A stretch of 64,000 nucleotides of DNA from Sva-07 sp031398325 (GTDB lineage: Bacteria; Actinomycetota; Acidimicrobiia; Acidimicrobiales; Ilumatobacteraceae). Shown here one piece after another: positions 36,761 to 44,563 of this stretch (within the stretch, counting starts at the first letter, position 1; each line of letters starts with the position of its first letter). The position numbers were made by a program, and so were the translations under genes. The stretch lies in assembly GCA_031398325.1 (NCBI GenBank), contig JANNNB010000080.1:35877-99876 (forward strand), read 5' to 3'. The notes under the pieces are model-generated. The model worked only from the letters and a program-made list of their open reading frames with translations, made no database searches and was not told where the DNA came from.

Positions 36761-38289
36761 CAGCCGACCCCGTCCGCCTGGGTTCGCGCTTGCTGTTGTT
36801 GTTGCGATTGGGTCTGCGTCTGGGTCGTGCCGCCGAGGAGTTGCGAGAACGCCTGCGGTGAGGTGAAGCGTGCCGAGAAGTCGTCGTCGGCATCGACGAT
36901 CCAGGTGTCCTTGCTCCCGCCGCCCTGTGACGAGTTCACGATCAGCGATCCCTCGCGCAACGCCACCCGGGTCAATCCGCCGGCGGTGACGTAGCTGTCC
37001 TTGCCGGTCAGCACGAACGGACGCAGATCGAGATGGCGCGGGGCGATCCCTTCGGCGACGAGCGTCGGCGCCGTCGACAGATCGAGGATCGGCTGCGCCA
37101 CCCAGTTCCGAGGGTCGGCGCGGATCGCGGCCGCAACGGCTTCGAGTTCCTCAGGCGTCGCGCGGTCGCCGATGACGATGCCGTAGCCGCCCGACTCGTT
37201 CGCCGGTTTCAGGACGAGTTCGTCGAGGTGGGCCAACACGTAGTCGCACTCGTCGACGTACATGCACCGATACGTCGGCACGTTGCCGATCAGGGGCTCT
37301 TCCTTCATGTAGTAGCGGATCATGTCGGGCACCCAGGCGTAGACGCACTTGTCGTCGGCCACGCCGGCGCCCGGGGCATTGGCGATGCCGACGTTGCCGG
37401 CCTTCCAGGCCCGCATCAGCCCGGGCACGCCGAGCATCGAATCGGGATTGAAGACCTCTGGATCGAGGAACAGATCGTCGATCCGCCGATAGATCACATC
37501 GACGCGTTCCAGTCCCTGCACCGTCTTCATGTAGACGATGTTGTCGTCGTCGACGGTCAGGTCGGCACCCTCGACGAGCTCGGCGCCCATGCGTTGGGCA
37601 AGGAACGAATGCTCGAAGTACGCCGAGTTGAAGATCCCGGGTGTCAGCACGACGATCTGCGGATCACGTCGACCTACCGGGGCGAGCGACATCAGCAGCT
37701 TGTTCAGCTCGTCGGTGTATGCGTCGACGGGACGGATCAAATGCCGCTCGAACAGCTCGGGGAACGTGCGCTTCGCGACGACTCGATTCTCGAGCACGTA
37801 GCTGACGCCGGAGGGCACCCGCAGGTTGTCCTCCAACACGTAGAACTTGCCGTCGCCGGCTCGCACGAGATCGGATCCGGAGATGTGCGCCCACACCCCG
37901 AACTTCGGGTGGACGCCACGGCACTCTTCACGGAAGTTCGTCGCGTCCTCCAGCAGTTCCTTCGGAAAGATGCCATCGGCGATGATCCGCTGGTCGTTGT
38001 AGATGTCGTCGATGAACATGTTGAGCGCCCGCAGACGCTGTTCGAGCCCACGCGACACCTGCTCCCATTCATCACCGGGGATGAGCCGCGGGATCACGTC
38101 GAACGGCCACGCCCGGTCGATGTTCTCGCCGTCCGAATAGATGGTGAACGAGATGCCCATCGTGAGGATCTCGAGGTCGGACATCCGTTGGCGTTCACGC
38201 AGCTCGTCGACGCCGAGGCGGTCGAGCAGCTCCATCAGGTCGCGCGCGACGGGGCGCGGATTGCCCTCCTCGTCCAACAGCTCGTCCAC
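36760..38289 (-). CDS. Circularly permuted ATP-grasp type 2 enzyme
   Basis: 509 residues from GTG 38289. Family segments are clear: LGISFTIYSDG-like ILTMGISFTIYSDGENIDRA, FIDDIYNDQRIIADGIFP, KFYVLEDNLRVPSGVSYVLE, LVLKPANESGGYGIVIG (ATP binding) and LIVNSSQGGGSKDTW. The open frame continues to 38562, but those codons cross a hairpin repeat, so I start where homologues do. The ribosome site is distant (GGAGGT 13 bases upstream). The C-terminus ends in a Gln/Thr-rich tail. It is the first of four coupled genes and is presumably the catalytic amide ligase of the cluster. Confidence 0.9.
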   Translation of the reverse strand: MDELLDEEGNPRPVARDLMELLDRLGVDELRERQRMSDLEILTMGISFTIYSDGENIDRAWPFDVIPRLIPGDEWEQVSRGLEQRLRALNMFIDDIYNDQRIIADGIFPKELLEDATNFREECRGVHPKFGVWAHISGSDLVRAGDGKFYVLEDNLRVPSGVSYVLENRVVAKRTFPELFERHLIRPVDAYTDELNKLLMSLAPVGRRDPQIVVLTPGIFNSAYFEHSFLAQRMGAELVEGADLTVDDDNIVYMKTVQGLERVDVIYRRIDDLFLDPEVFNPDSMLGVPGLMRAWKAGNVGIANAPGAGVADDKCVYAWVPDMIRYYMKEEPLIGNVPTYRCMYVDECDYVLAHLDELVLKPANESGGYGIVIGDRATPEELEAVAAAIRADPRNWVAQPILDLSTAPTLVAEGIAPRHLDLRPFVLTGKDSYVTAGGLTRVALREGSLIVNSSQGGGSKDTWIVDADDDFSARFTSPQAFSQLLGGTTQTQTQSQQQQQARTQADGVG

Positions 38290-38388
38290 GAGCGCTGACC
38301 GTACCTCCGCGATCGACGCCGCAAAGACGCGTGCATGTTGCAGGGATGTGAAATCACCTCCCCCGACACCCTCCCTCCCACAACCCGT

Positions 38389-38433
38389 TCGCGTGTAAAA
38401 ACATCGGCGCTGCGCCGCAGTTTGTTCACGCGA
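38389..38433. repeat. 45-nt hairpin element, copy 1 (degenerate left arm)
   Basis: A 21-nt left arm with four mismatches, loop CTG and a 21-nt right arm. The 31 bases at 38405-38435 (CGGCGCTGCGCCGCAGTTTG and onwards) are identical to 39509-39539. It lies between the divergently transcribed ATP-grasp and AbiEi-like genes, where a terminator is not expected. Confidence 0.8.
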
Positions 38434-38540
38434 ACCGCAAGCGTGGAGAATCACCGTCCGGGGCCGTATCTTTTGCGTACGTCCGCCCTCGCGCTGACGC
38501 TCGGACCTCGTCCCGTTGGAACGACGATCGGAGGTCCGAC

Positions 38541-39479
38541 TTGCTGCAACTGTCTCGCCCACTCGCCGAGGAGATCGCGCGTCACCACGGAGTCGTCACC
38601 GTGGCTCGACTCGCTGCCGATGGAATCACCAACAACTCGATCCGGAGTCTGATCACAGCGGGCTCGCTGGTGCGGGTCCATAAAGGAGTCGTACGCCTTG
38701 CAACGGCGCCGGACAGCCTTGAGTCGCGCTGCACGGCGGCTTGCCTCGCCGACCCCTCGGCCGTGATCAGCGGTCCCTCCGGTGCCTACCTGTGGAACTT
38801 TCGACATGTGTTCCGTGCGTCCTTGCCTGACGTACTCGTCGAGCACGATCGCACCCCGCTGTCGCGCGGCGTCCGACTCCGACGAACGAACATCCTTCCC
38901 CCGACCCACATCGTGCAGCGCAACGACGGGATACGACTTGCGAGTCCGCCGAGAACCTGGTTCGACTGCGGACGCGACGTCGACGACGAACGTTTCGAGC
39001 GACTCACGGAATGGGTGATCGACCACCACTCCACGGTTCCGACGCTGTGGGCCATGGCCCAGGCGATGAGCACACGAGGCCGCCCCGGAGCGGCGCGAGT
39101 CAACCGGGTGCTGTCGCAACGATCGACCTGGCAGCGACCTGCGGGTTCCGGAATCGAGCTCGACGTCATCAACGCGCTGCGACGACGCGGGGTCGATCCA
39201 CTCGTGCAGCAGTATGCGCTTCGCCTGCCGAACGGCATGGTGATCCATCCCGACGGTGCAGATCCGGTCGCGCAGTGGGCGGTCGAGGTCGATCATGTGA
39301 CGTGGCATGGCGGGCGCTTCGATGCGCAACGCGACAAGGGCCGCGATCGAAATGCGAGGCGGATCGGATGGCAGGTCGACCGTGTGACCGATCTCGAGCT
39401 CAAGGAGAACTTTGCCGTTGCGATCGAGGAGTTGTACGAACTCTGGCTACTTCGGAGCGGCAACCGGCGAATCGCGTGA
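38541..39479 (+). CDS. AbiEi-like protein with helix-turn-helix N-terminus and DUF559-like nuclease-fold C-terminus
   Basis: 312 residues from TTG 38541, with CGGAGGT nine bases upstream. The N-terminus (LAEEIARHHGVVTVARLAADGIT, then VRVHKGVVRLATAP) is the winged helix of AbiEi-family antitoxins. The middle (ISGPSGAYLWNFRHV, VLVEHDRTPLSRGVRLRRTN) is the COG5340-type domain. The C-terminus (WAVEVDHVTWHGGRFDAQRDKGRDRNARRIGW) resembles a DUF559/Vsr-type endonuclease fold with a D...QRDxxRD pattern. Such orphan proteins are abundant in actinobacteria and are often called type IV antitoxins; no AbiEii toxin gene is adjacent. It sits between two copies of a 45-nt hairpin, suggesting insertion as a unit. 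Confidence 0.82.
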   Translation: MLQLSRPLAEEIARHHGVVTVARLAADGITNNSIRSLITAGSLVRVHKGVVRLATAPDSLESRCTAACLADPSAVISGPSGAYLWNFRHVFRASLPDVLVEHDRTPLSRGVRLRRTNILPPTHIVQRNDGIRLASPPRTWFDCGRDVDDERFERLTEWVIDHHSTVPTLWAMAQAMSTRGRPGAARVNRVLSQRSTWQRPAGSGIELDVINALRRRGVDPLVQQYALRLPNGMVIHPDGADPVAQWAVEVDHVTWHGGRFDAQRDKGRDRNARRIGWQVDRVTDLELKENFAVAIEELYELWLLRSGNRRIA

Positions 39480-39492
39480 GGTGCCGATGTCA

Positions 39493-39537
39493 TCGCGTGA
39501 ACAAACTGCGGCGCTGCGCCGCAGTTTGTTCACGCGA
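39493..39537. repeat. 45-nt hairpin element, copy 2 (perfect 21-bp inverted repeat)
   Basis: Arms 39493-39513 and 39517-39537 are perfectly complementary, with loop CTG. It lies between two convergent stops (AbiEi-like at 39479, acyl-CoA dehydrogenase at 39543), where it could end transcription from both sides. The second copy at 38389 shows that it is also a repeated element. Confidence 0.85.
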
Positions 39538-39542
39538 ACGGG

Positions 39543-40793
39543 TCAGACGACGTCGGTGGCGGGGCGGGGTTCCTTGGGGAGGCCGAGGACCCGTTCGCCG
39601 ACGATGTTGCGCTGGATCTGGCTCGTGCCACCCCAGATCGTCTCGGAACGGGAGAAGAAGAACGCCGACAGCATCGGGCTCACCGGATAGCCGTCGCGCC
39701 GCTTGTCGCGCGCTGCGGTTGCCGGCCACGCGCCGGTGGTCGGCGACGTGTCGACCAACATGGCGTCGGCGCCGAAGATGTCGAGCGCCAGCTCCATCGC
39801 CGCCTGGTGCATCTCGGACCAGAACATCTTGTTCGTCGCACCGAGGATCACCGAACCCATGTCCTTCGATCCGGTCAGCGTGGCCGACAGGTTGCGCAGC
39901 CCGTTGATGCGCAGGATCTGGATCTTCGTGTAGTAAGCCATCAGCCGCTGGCGGATGAGCGGGTCGTCGATCGCACCGTTCGCGGTGGCCGCTTCGACCA
40001 TGATGCGGTACTCCTCGGCGAAGCGCCGGTAGCCGGTCGTCGCGGACTGGCCACGCTCGAATGCGAGCGTGGTGTTGGTGACCTTCCAGCCGTTGTTGAC
40101 GCCGCCGACGAAGTTGTCCTTCGGGGCGCGGGCGTTGTCGAAGAACACCTCACAGAACTCGGCCGTGCCGTCGGGTTGCGTGATGCCGCGCACCTCGATG
40201 CCGTCCTGACGCATCGGCACGAGGATGTAGGAGATACCAGCGTGCTTCGGCGCGTTCGGGTCGGTGCGGGTGAGCAGGAAGCAGTAGTCGGCATGGTGCC
40301 CCTGGGTGGTCCAGACCTTCTGGCCGTTGATGACCCACTCGTCGCCGTCGAGCACGGCGGTCGTCTTGAGGCTGGCGAGGTCGGAGCCGGAGTTCGGCTC
40401 GGAGAAGCCCTGGCACCAGCGTGTCGTACCGCTGAGGATGCCGGGGAGGAACTGCTTCTTCTGTTCCTCGGTACCCCACTGGAGCAGCGTCGGGCCGACG
40501 AGCGTGTCGCCGAAGAAGTCGCCACGCATGGGTGCCTTGGCGTTCGCGAACTCCTCGGCGAGCACCACGCCCTGCATCGTCGTCAACCCCTTGCCGCCGT
40601 ACTCCGTCGGCCAGGTCGCACAGATCCAGCCACCTTCGAACAGCTTCTTCGGCCACGCCTCGTTGAACGCCTTGCGTTCGGCGTCGGTCATCTCGAAGCC
40701 CTCGTCGAACCAGCCGTCGGGCAGATTCTCTCGCAGCCACCCGGTGATCTCGGTACGGAATGCCTCGGCTTCGTCGGTGTACGTCAGGTCCAT
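39543..40793 (-). CDS. Acyl-CoA dehydrogenase
   Basis: 416 residues. The order of motifs is standard: FRTEITGWLRENLPDGWF at the N-terminal helical domain, CQGFSEPNSGSDLASLKTTA (FAD and substrate contact), WVINGQKVWTTQGHHADYC, then a C-terminal helical domain ending in SRSETIWGGTSQIQRNIVGERVLGLP. It oxidises an acyl-CoA to the 2-enoyl-CoA with FAD and passes electrons to ETF; etfBA are in this window. Chain specificity is unknown, though the length and motifs resemble branched or steroid-side-chain FadE proteins. ATG 40793 fits the family start. A palindrome 20 bases upstream is a probable operator. Confidence 0.92.
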   Translation of the reverse strand: MDLTYTDEAEAFRTEITGWLRENLPDGWFDEGFEMTDAERKAFNEAWPKKLFEGGWICATWPTEYGGKGLTTMQGVVLAEEFANAKAPMRGDFFGDTLVGPTLLQWGTEEQKKQFLPGILSGTTRWCQGFSEPNSGSDLASLKTTAVLDGDEWVINGQKVWTTQGHHADYCFLLTRTDPNAPKHAGISYILVPMRQDGIEVRGITQPDGTAEFCEVFFDNARAPKDNFVGGVNNGWKVTNTTLAFERGQSATTGYRRFAEEYRIMVEAATANGAIDDPLIRQRLMAYYTKIQILRINGLRNLSATLTGSKDMGSVILGATNKMFWSEMHQAAMELALDIFGADAMLVDTSPTTGAWPATAARDKRRDGYPVSPMLSAFFFSRSETIWGGTSQIQRNIVGERVLGLPKEPRPATDVV

Positions 40794-40812
40794 GCCCCCA
40801 TTCTGCCTCGCG

Positions 40813-40832
40813 ACTTGACCCACGGGTCAAGT
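40813..40832. promoter_or_regulatory. Palindromic operator upstream of the acyl-CoA dehydrogenase gene
   Basis: ACTTGACCCACGGGTCAAGT has 9-bp perfect arms around an AC centre. It lies 20 bases before the start codon, the usual place for a TetR- or FadR-type repressor of fatty-acid genes. The regulator is not adjacent. Confidence 0.6.
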
Positions 40833-41219
40833 TCGCGGACCGGACGTCCCACCGACAGCGCCACCGACATGGTCAGGGGAGGTTCACACTCCGTTCACGC
40901 CACGCCAAACTGACGGCAACATCGGTTACGTATGGTGCTCTTCAGCGGTCGCCCCGCCCCCAAGCCCAGGTGCCATCCCCCTCGAGTACCCGGCGAAGCT
41001 GAACGGGCGGGCGGCCGCCCAAAGCATCCGTCGAGCCACGTGCCGACGTCGAGCTGACACCCGCCCATCGGCCTCCTGATGTACGGCTCCCACAGTGTCT
41101 CGTCACTCGCGCCACGCGGGGTCAGCGTGAGATGGCCGACGCGAGAACCGCAACGACGACGATCGTCCACAGCAACGCAGAGAGTGTCCCCGCTCTCTCT
41201 GCGCGCGCAGCGACGACCA
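40833..41219. other. Long leader region between acyl-CoA dehydrogenase and amt, no gene seen
   Basis: Together with the GlnR-type box it forms a 548-base gap between two start codons. I find no open frame with a ribosome site and no tRNA or obvious riboswitch. Stretches such as 40936-41100 are C-rich and might be a decayed gene or untranslated leader. Confidence 0.4.
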
Positions 41220-41257
41220 TTTACCGAGCGGAAACAATTCTCACACCGACGTGAAAC
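41220..41257. promoter_or_regulatory. Four-half-site GlnR-type nitrogen box upstream of amt
   Basis: The sequence reads TTTAC, six bases, GAAAC, six bases, CACAC, six bases, GAAAC. This is the alternating a-site/b-site pattern of actinobacterial GlnR (gTnAC-n6-GaAAC) repeated twice at exact 11-base phasing. It lies 84 bases upstream of the amt start, with TATGTT at about 41268 as a possible -10. GlnR would activate amt-glnK under nitrogen limitation. Confidence 0.72.
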
Positions 41258-41341
41258 GAGACGGGCTTATGTTGCCGCGCAGTCCGGCAGGCGCCAATGC
41301 CGCCGGATTCGTGAACATCAAGTCACATCTGGAGGACACCA

Positions 41342-42829
41342 GTGCCCAAACGTGCACGTCGAATTCTTTCCGCTGTCGGTATCGGCATTGCCGCTGCCGC
41401 GCTCTTCCCAACCCTTGCATTCGCGCAGGAGGCCGACCCCGTCGTGGTGCTCGGTCAACAGATCAACCTCCTGTGGATCATCATCGGTGCCGCGCTCGTG
41501 GTGTTCATGCAGGCCGGGTTCGCGCTCGTCGAAACCGGCTTCTGCCGAGCGAAGCACGCAGCCCACGTCGTCTCGACGAACTTCGCCGTCTTCGGCCTCG
41601 GCTTCATCGGCTTCTTCTTCATCGGCTTCCCACTGGCGTTCGGCGGGTTCTCCTACGGGACCGCTGCCGATTCGTGGTCCTTCGGACTCTTCGAACCCGT
41701 CGGCGGCCCGCTGCTGGGCTCGGGAAGCTGGGTGTTCCTGTGGGAAGGCGGTTGGGCGCTGTCCGGCAACGGGATCACGCCGGCCCTCATCGGCTTCTTC
41801 CTCTACATGGTCGCCTTCATGGACACCGTGGCGACCATCCCGACCGGGTCGATGGCTGAACGGTGGAGGTGGGGCAGTTTCGTCGTCTGGGCTCTCTTCT
41901 GCGGCGCCATCTACTACCCGCTGTTCGCAGCATGGACCTGGGGTGGCGGCTGGCTCGGCAAGACGTGGGACACGATGAGCCTCGGTGTCGGCTATGTCGA
42001 CTTCGCCGGGTCGGGCGTCGTCCACGCCGTCGGCGGCGCCGCCGCACTCGCCGGCGCACTGGTGCTCGGACCCCGCATCGGCAAGTTCGACAAGGACGGG
42101 ACACCTCGCGCAATGCCGGGCCACCACATCCCGATGGCGATGCTCGGTACGTTCATCCTGTTGTTCGGCTGGTTCGGCTTCAACGCCGCATCGACGTTCG
42201 CCGCAACCGACGTTCAGCTCGCGGTCGTTGCCACGAACACAGCGATCGCCGGCGCCTTCGGAGCCATCGTCGCCATGCTCTGGATCACCAAGCGGACCGG
42301 CAAGCCGGACCCGGGCATGATGGCCAACGGCATGCTCGCCGGCCTGGTGGCGATCACCGCGCCGTGTGCCTTTGTGGCCCCATGGGCGGCCGCCGTCATC
42401 GGCTGCATCGCCGGCGTCCTCGTGATCGAGTCGGTGTTCTTCGTCGAGCGCAAGTTGAAGGTCGACGATCCGGTGGGCGCCATCTCCGTCCACGGCGTCA
42501 ACGGCTTGTTCGGCGTGATCGCCGTCGGCATCTTCGCCAACGGCAGCTACGGCAACGGCTGGAACGGCGCGGTCGACGACGAGGGCAACGCCATCCCGCT
42601 CGAAGGCGTCATCAAGGGCGAATTCGGACAGCTCGGGGCGCAGCTCGTGGGTGCCCTCGTCATCGTGACCGTGATCTTCGGCCTGGCCTTCACCTTCTTC
42701 AAGTTGCAGGACACGCTCTCGAAGAAGATGGGCAAGGGTGGCATCCGCTCCAGCGAGGAGGACGAGATCGCTGGTCTCGACTTCCCGGAGATGGGCGTCG
42801 AGGCCTACCCCGAGTTCGTGAAGCACTGA
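41342..42829 (+). CDS. amt: Ammonium transporter
   Basis: 495 residues with about eleven membrane helices after a signal-like N-terminus ending LFPTLAFAQ. The twin pore histidines are His228 in VVHAVGG and His384 in SVHGVNGLFG; the MVAFMDTVATIPTGSMAER segment is also typical. It conducts ammonium into the cell. The start GTG 41342 follows GGAGGACACCA. A glnK gene lies 29 bases downstream, the usual partner that plugs the channel. Expression is probably driven through the GlnR-type box. Confidence 0.95.
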   Translation: MPKRARRILSAVGIGIAAAALFPTLAFAQEADPVVVLGQQINLLWIIIGAALVVFMQAGFALVETGFCRAKHAAHVVSTNFAVFGLGFIGFFFIGFPLAFGGFSYGTAADSWSFGLFEPVGGPLLGSGSWVFLWEGGWALSGNGITPALIGFFLYMVAFMDTVATIPTGSMAERWRWGSFVVWALFCGAIYYPLFAAWTWGGGWLGKTWDTMSLGVGYVDFAGSGVVHAVGGAAALAGALVLGPRIGKFDKDGTPRAMPGHHIPMAMLGTFILLFGWFGFNAASTFAATDVQLAVVATNTAIAGAFGAIVAMLWITKRTGKPDPGMMANGMLAGLVAITAPCAFVAPWAAAVIGCIAGVLVIESVFFVERKLKVDDPVGAISVHGVNGLFGVIAVGIFANGSYGNGWNGAVDDEGNAIPLEGVIKGEFGQLGAQLVGALVIVTVIFGLAFTFFKLQDTLSKKMGKGGIRSSEEDEIAGLDFPEMGVEAYPEFVKH

Positions 42830-42858
42830 GCCGACGAGACGATTAGACAAGGAACCAT

Positions 42859-43197
42859 ATGAAACTCGTGACAGCAGTCATCAAGCCGTTCAAGCTCGAC
42901 GATGTCAAAGACGCCCTCAAGGCAAAAGGCATCGCCGGCATCACCGTGGCCGAAGTACGCGGCTTCGGCCGCCAAGGCGGCCACACCGAGACCTACCGAG
43001 GATCCGAGTACAAGATCGACTTCGTCCCCAAGGTCAGCCTGCGCATCGTCGTCGCCGACGACGTCGTCGACACCGTCGTGGACACCATCACCGAATCAGC
43101 AGCCACCGGCAAGATCGGCGACGGCAAGATCTGGGTCACCGACGTCGAACGAATCGTGCGCATCCGCACCGGCGAAGAAGGCGCCGACGCCATCTAG
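42859..43197 (+). CDS. glnK: Nitrogen regulatory protein P-II
   Basis: 112 residues, the standard PII length. It opens MKLVTAVIKPFKLDDVKDAL; the T-loop carries Tyr51 in RGSEYKIDF, the residue adenylylated or uridylylated by GlnD in this family. TGKIGDGKIWV is the ATP/2-oxoglutarate B-loop. It senses 2-oxoglutarate and adenylates and gates Amt. It shares the nitrogen-controlled transcript with amt. Confidence 0.95.
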   Translation: MKLVTAVIKPFKLDDVKDALKAKGIAGITVAEVRGFGRQGGHTETYRGSEYKIDFVPKVSLRIVVADDVVDTVVDTITESAATGKIGDGKIWVTDVERIVRIRTGEEGADAI

Positions 43198-43314
43198 ACC
43201 AATGCCAGAGGCGGCCCCGTCGGCAATCGAGCCGGTGCCGCCGTCGATCGCGGCCCTGTGTCACCATCCGTCCTCAGATGGCCGACGCAGGGCCGCTGCG
43301 CGTACAGTCCAGGC

Positions 43315-44526
43315 ATGACGACCGCCGAAGCCGATGCACCACTCGTCCCACCGGCCCAGGCCGGGCGATGGACGGCGCAGTGGAAGGAGCTCTACGCCGA
43401 AGTGATCACGACGGGTCTGTGCACCGGGTGCGCTGGATGCGTGGTCACCTGTCCCCACGACGTGATCGGGTACGAACACGAAGAGGGCAAGTACATCCCG
43501 TTCCACATCGAGGAGGAACTCGGCCTCGACAACTGCATCCACGGCTTCGGCGAAGGAGGCGGCTGCACCACGTGCACTCGGGCGTGTCCGCGGTTCCGGG
43601 CGTGGGAACCGGCGGCTGACATGCATCTGTTCGGCCGGGTGCGCGAGCCCGATGAGATGGCCGGCATCTGGCGTCAGTTGTATCTCACCCGAGCGAGCGA
43701 CGACATGGTCCACAAGATGGGCCAGGACGGTGGGCTCGTCTCGGCGATGTTGATCTGGCTACGTGAGCACGACTACATCGACGCCGCGCTCGTGTCGGGG
43801 GTCGAGGACGACGATGCGTGGAAGGCCAAGCCCGCCGTCGTGTCGACGAAAGAGGAGATCCTCGCCACCGCCGGCAGCCGGTACACCTATTGCGCGAACC
43901 CGCTCGCACTCCCCGAGGCGAAGGAGAAGGGGTTCGAGCGGCTCGCGCTCGTGGGAATGGGGTGCCAGACATCGTCGCCGCCGATCATGTGGGATCGCAA
44001 GGCCGGCAAGGTGTCCAAACCGTTCCTGTTCAACATCGGTCTGCTCTGTTCGAAGACGTTCGACGACGCGATCTTCCCCGAGCTCTTCGAGGCCAAGTAC
44101 GGCCTGAAGAAGCAGGACATGGTGAAGATGAACATCAAGGGCGTGTTCCAGATCTGGATGAAGGACGGCTCGTACCACGAGATCGACCTCAAGGAATGCC
44201 ACGGATGGACCCGCAAGGGATGCACGAGTTGCCCCGACTTCGCCGCCGAACACTCCGACGTCGCGACCGGCGGCATCGGTGAGGACAACGACTGGACGCT
44301 CACCATCGTGCGCACCGAACTCGGTGAGGAGGTCATCGAGCGGATGATCGCCGACGGCTCCATCATCGCCCGCCCGGCACAATCCGACGAGACCGCGATG
44401 CGCCTACTCCGCCTACTGTCGATCGTCAGCCGCCGCCGCTGGCCGGAGTTCGCCGACATGGCCCCCGCCGTCGGTGTCCCGCCGCCGAAGAAGAAGGCCG
44501 CCGCCCCGGCCGATCCGGGTCACTGA
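43315..44526 (+). CDS. Coenzyme F420 hydrogenase/dehydrogenase beta-subunit (FrhB) family protein
   Basis: 403 residues. An N-terminal ferredoxin-like region holds Cys36, Cys39, Cys42 and Cys46 (LCTGCAGCVVTCP), with further cysteines at 74, 84, 87 and 91 (GGCTTCTRAC), enough for two iron-sulfur clusters. The FrhB core follows (DGGLVSAMLIWLREHDYIDAAL, LALVGMGCQTSSPP, NIGLLCSKTF, KGCTSCPDF). Members oxidise or reduce F420 with an iron-sulfur or flavin partner; the partner is not encoded here. I chose ATG 43315 over GTG 43258. The tail is Lys/Ala/Pro-rich. Confidence 0.87.
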   Translation: MTTAEADAPLVPPAQAGRWTAQWKELYAEVITTGLCTGCAGCVVTCPHDVIGYEHEEGKYIPFHIEEELGLDNCIHGFGEGGGCTTCTRACPRFRAWEPAADMHLFGRVREPDEMAGIWRQLYLTRASDDMVHKMGQDGGLVSAMLIWLREHDYIDAALVSGVEDDDAWKAKPAVVSTKEEILATAGSRYTYCANPLALPEAKEKGFERLALVGMGCQTSSPPIMWDRKAGKVSKPFLFNIGLLCSKTFDDAIFPELFEAKYGLKKQDMVKMNIKGVFQIWMKDGSYHEIDLKECHGWTRKGCTSCPDFAAEHSDVATGGIGEDNDWTLTIVRTELGEEVIERMIADGSIIARPAQSDETAMRLLRLLSIVSRRRWPEFADMAPAVGVPPPKKKAAAPADPGH

Positions 44527-44563
44527 CGGGCGGTGCGATAGACCGTCGGCCCGAACCTCGACG

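Noticed and set aside
37033..38298. 421-codon forward frame opposite the ATP-grasp gene
   Set aside because: His/Val/Asp-rich antisense composition with no domain.
38389..39537. CRISPR-like array from repeated hairpins
   Set aside because: Only two copies, 1.1 kb apart, with a gene between them; there are no spacers and no cas genes.
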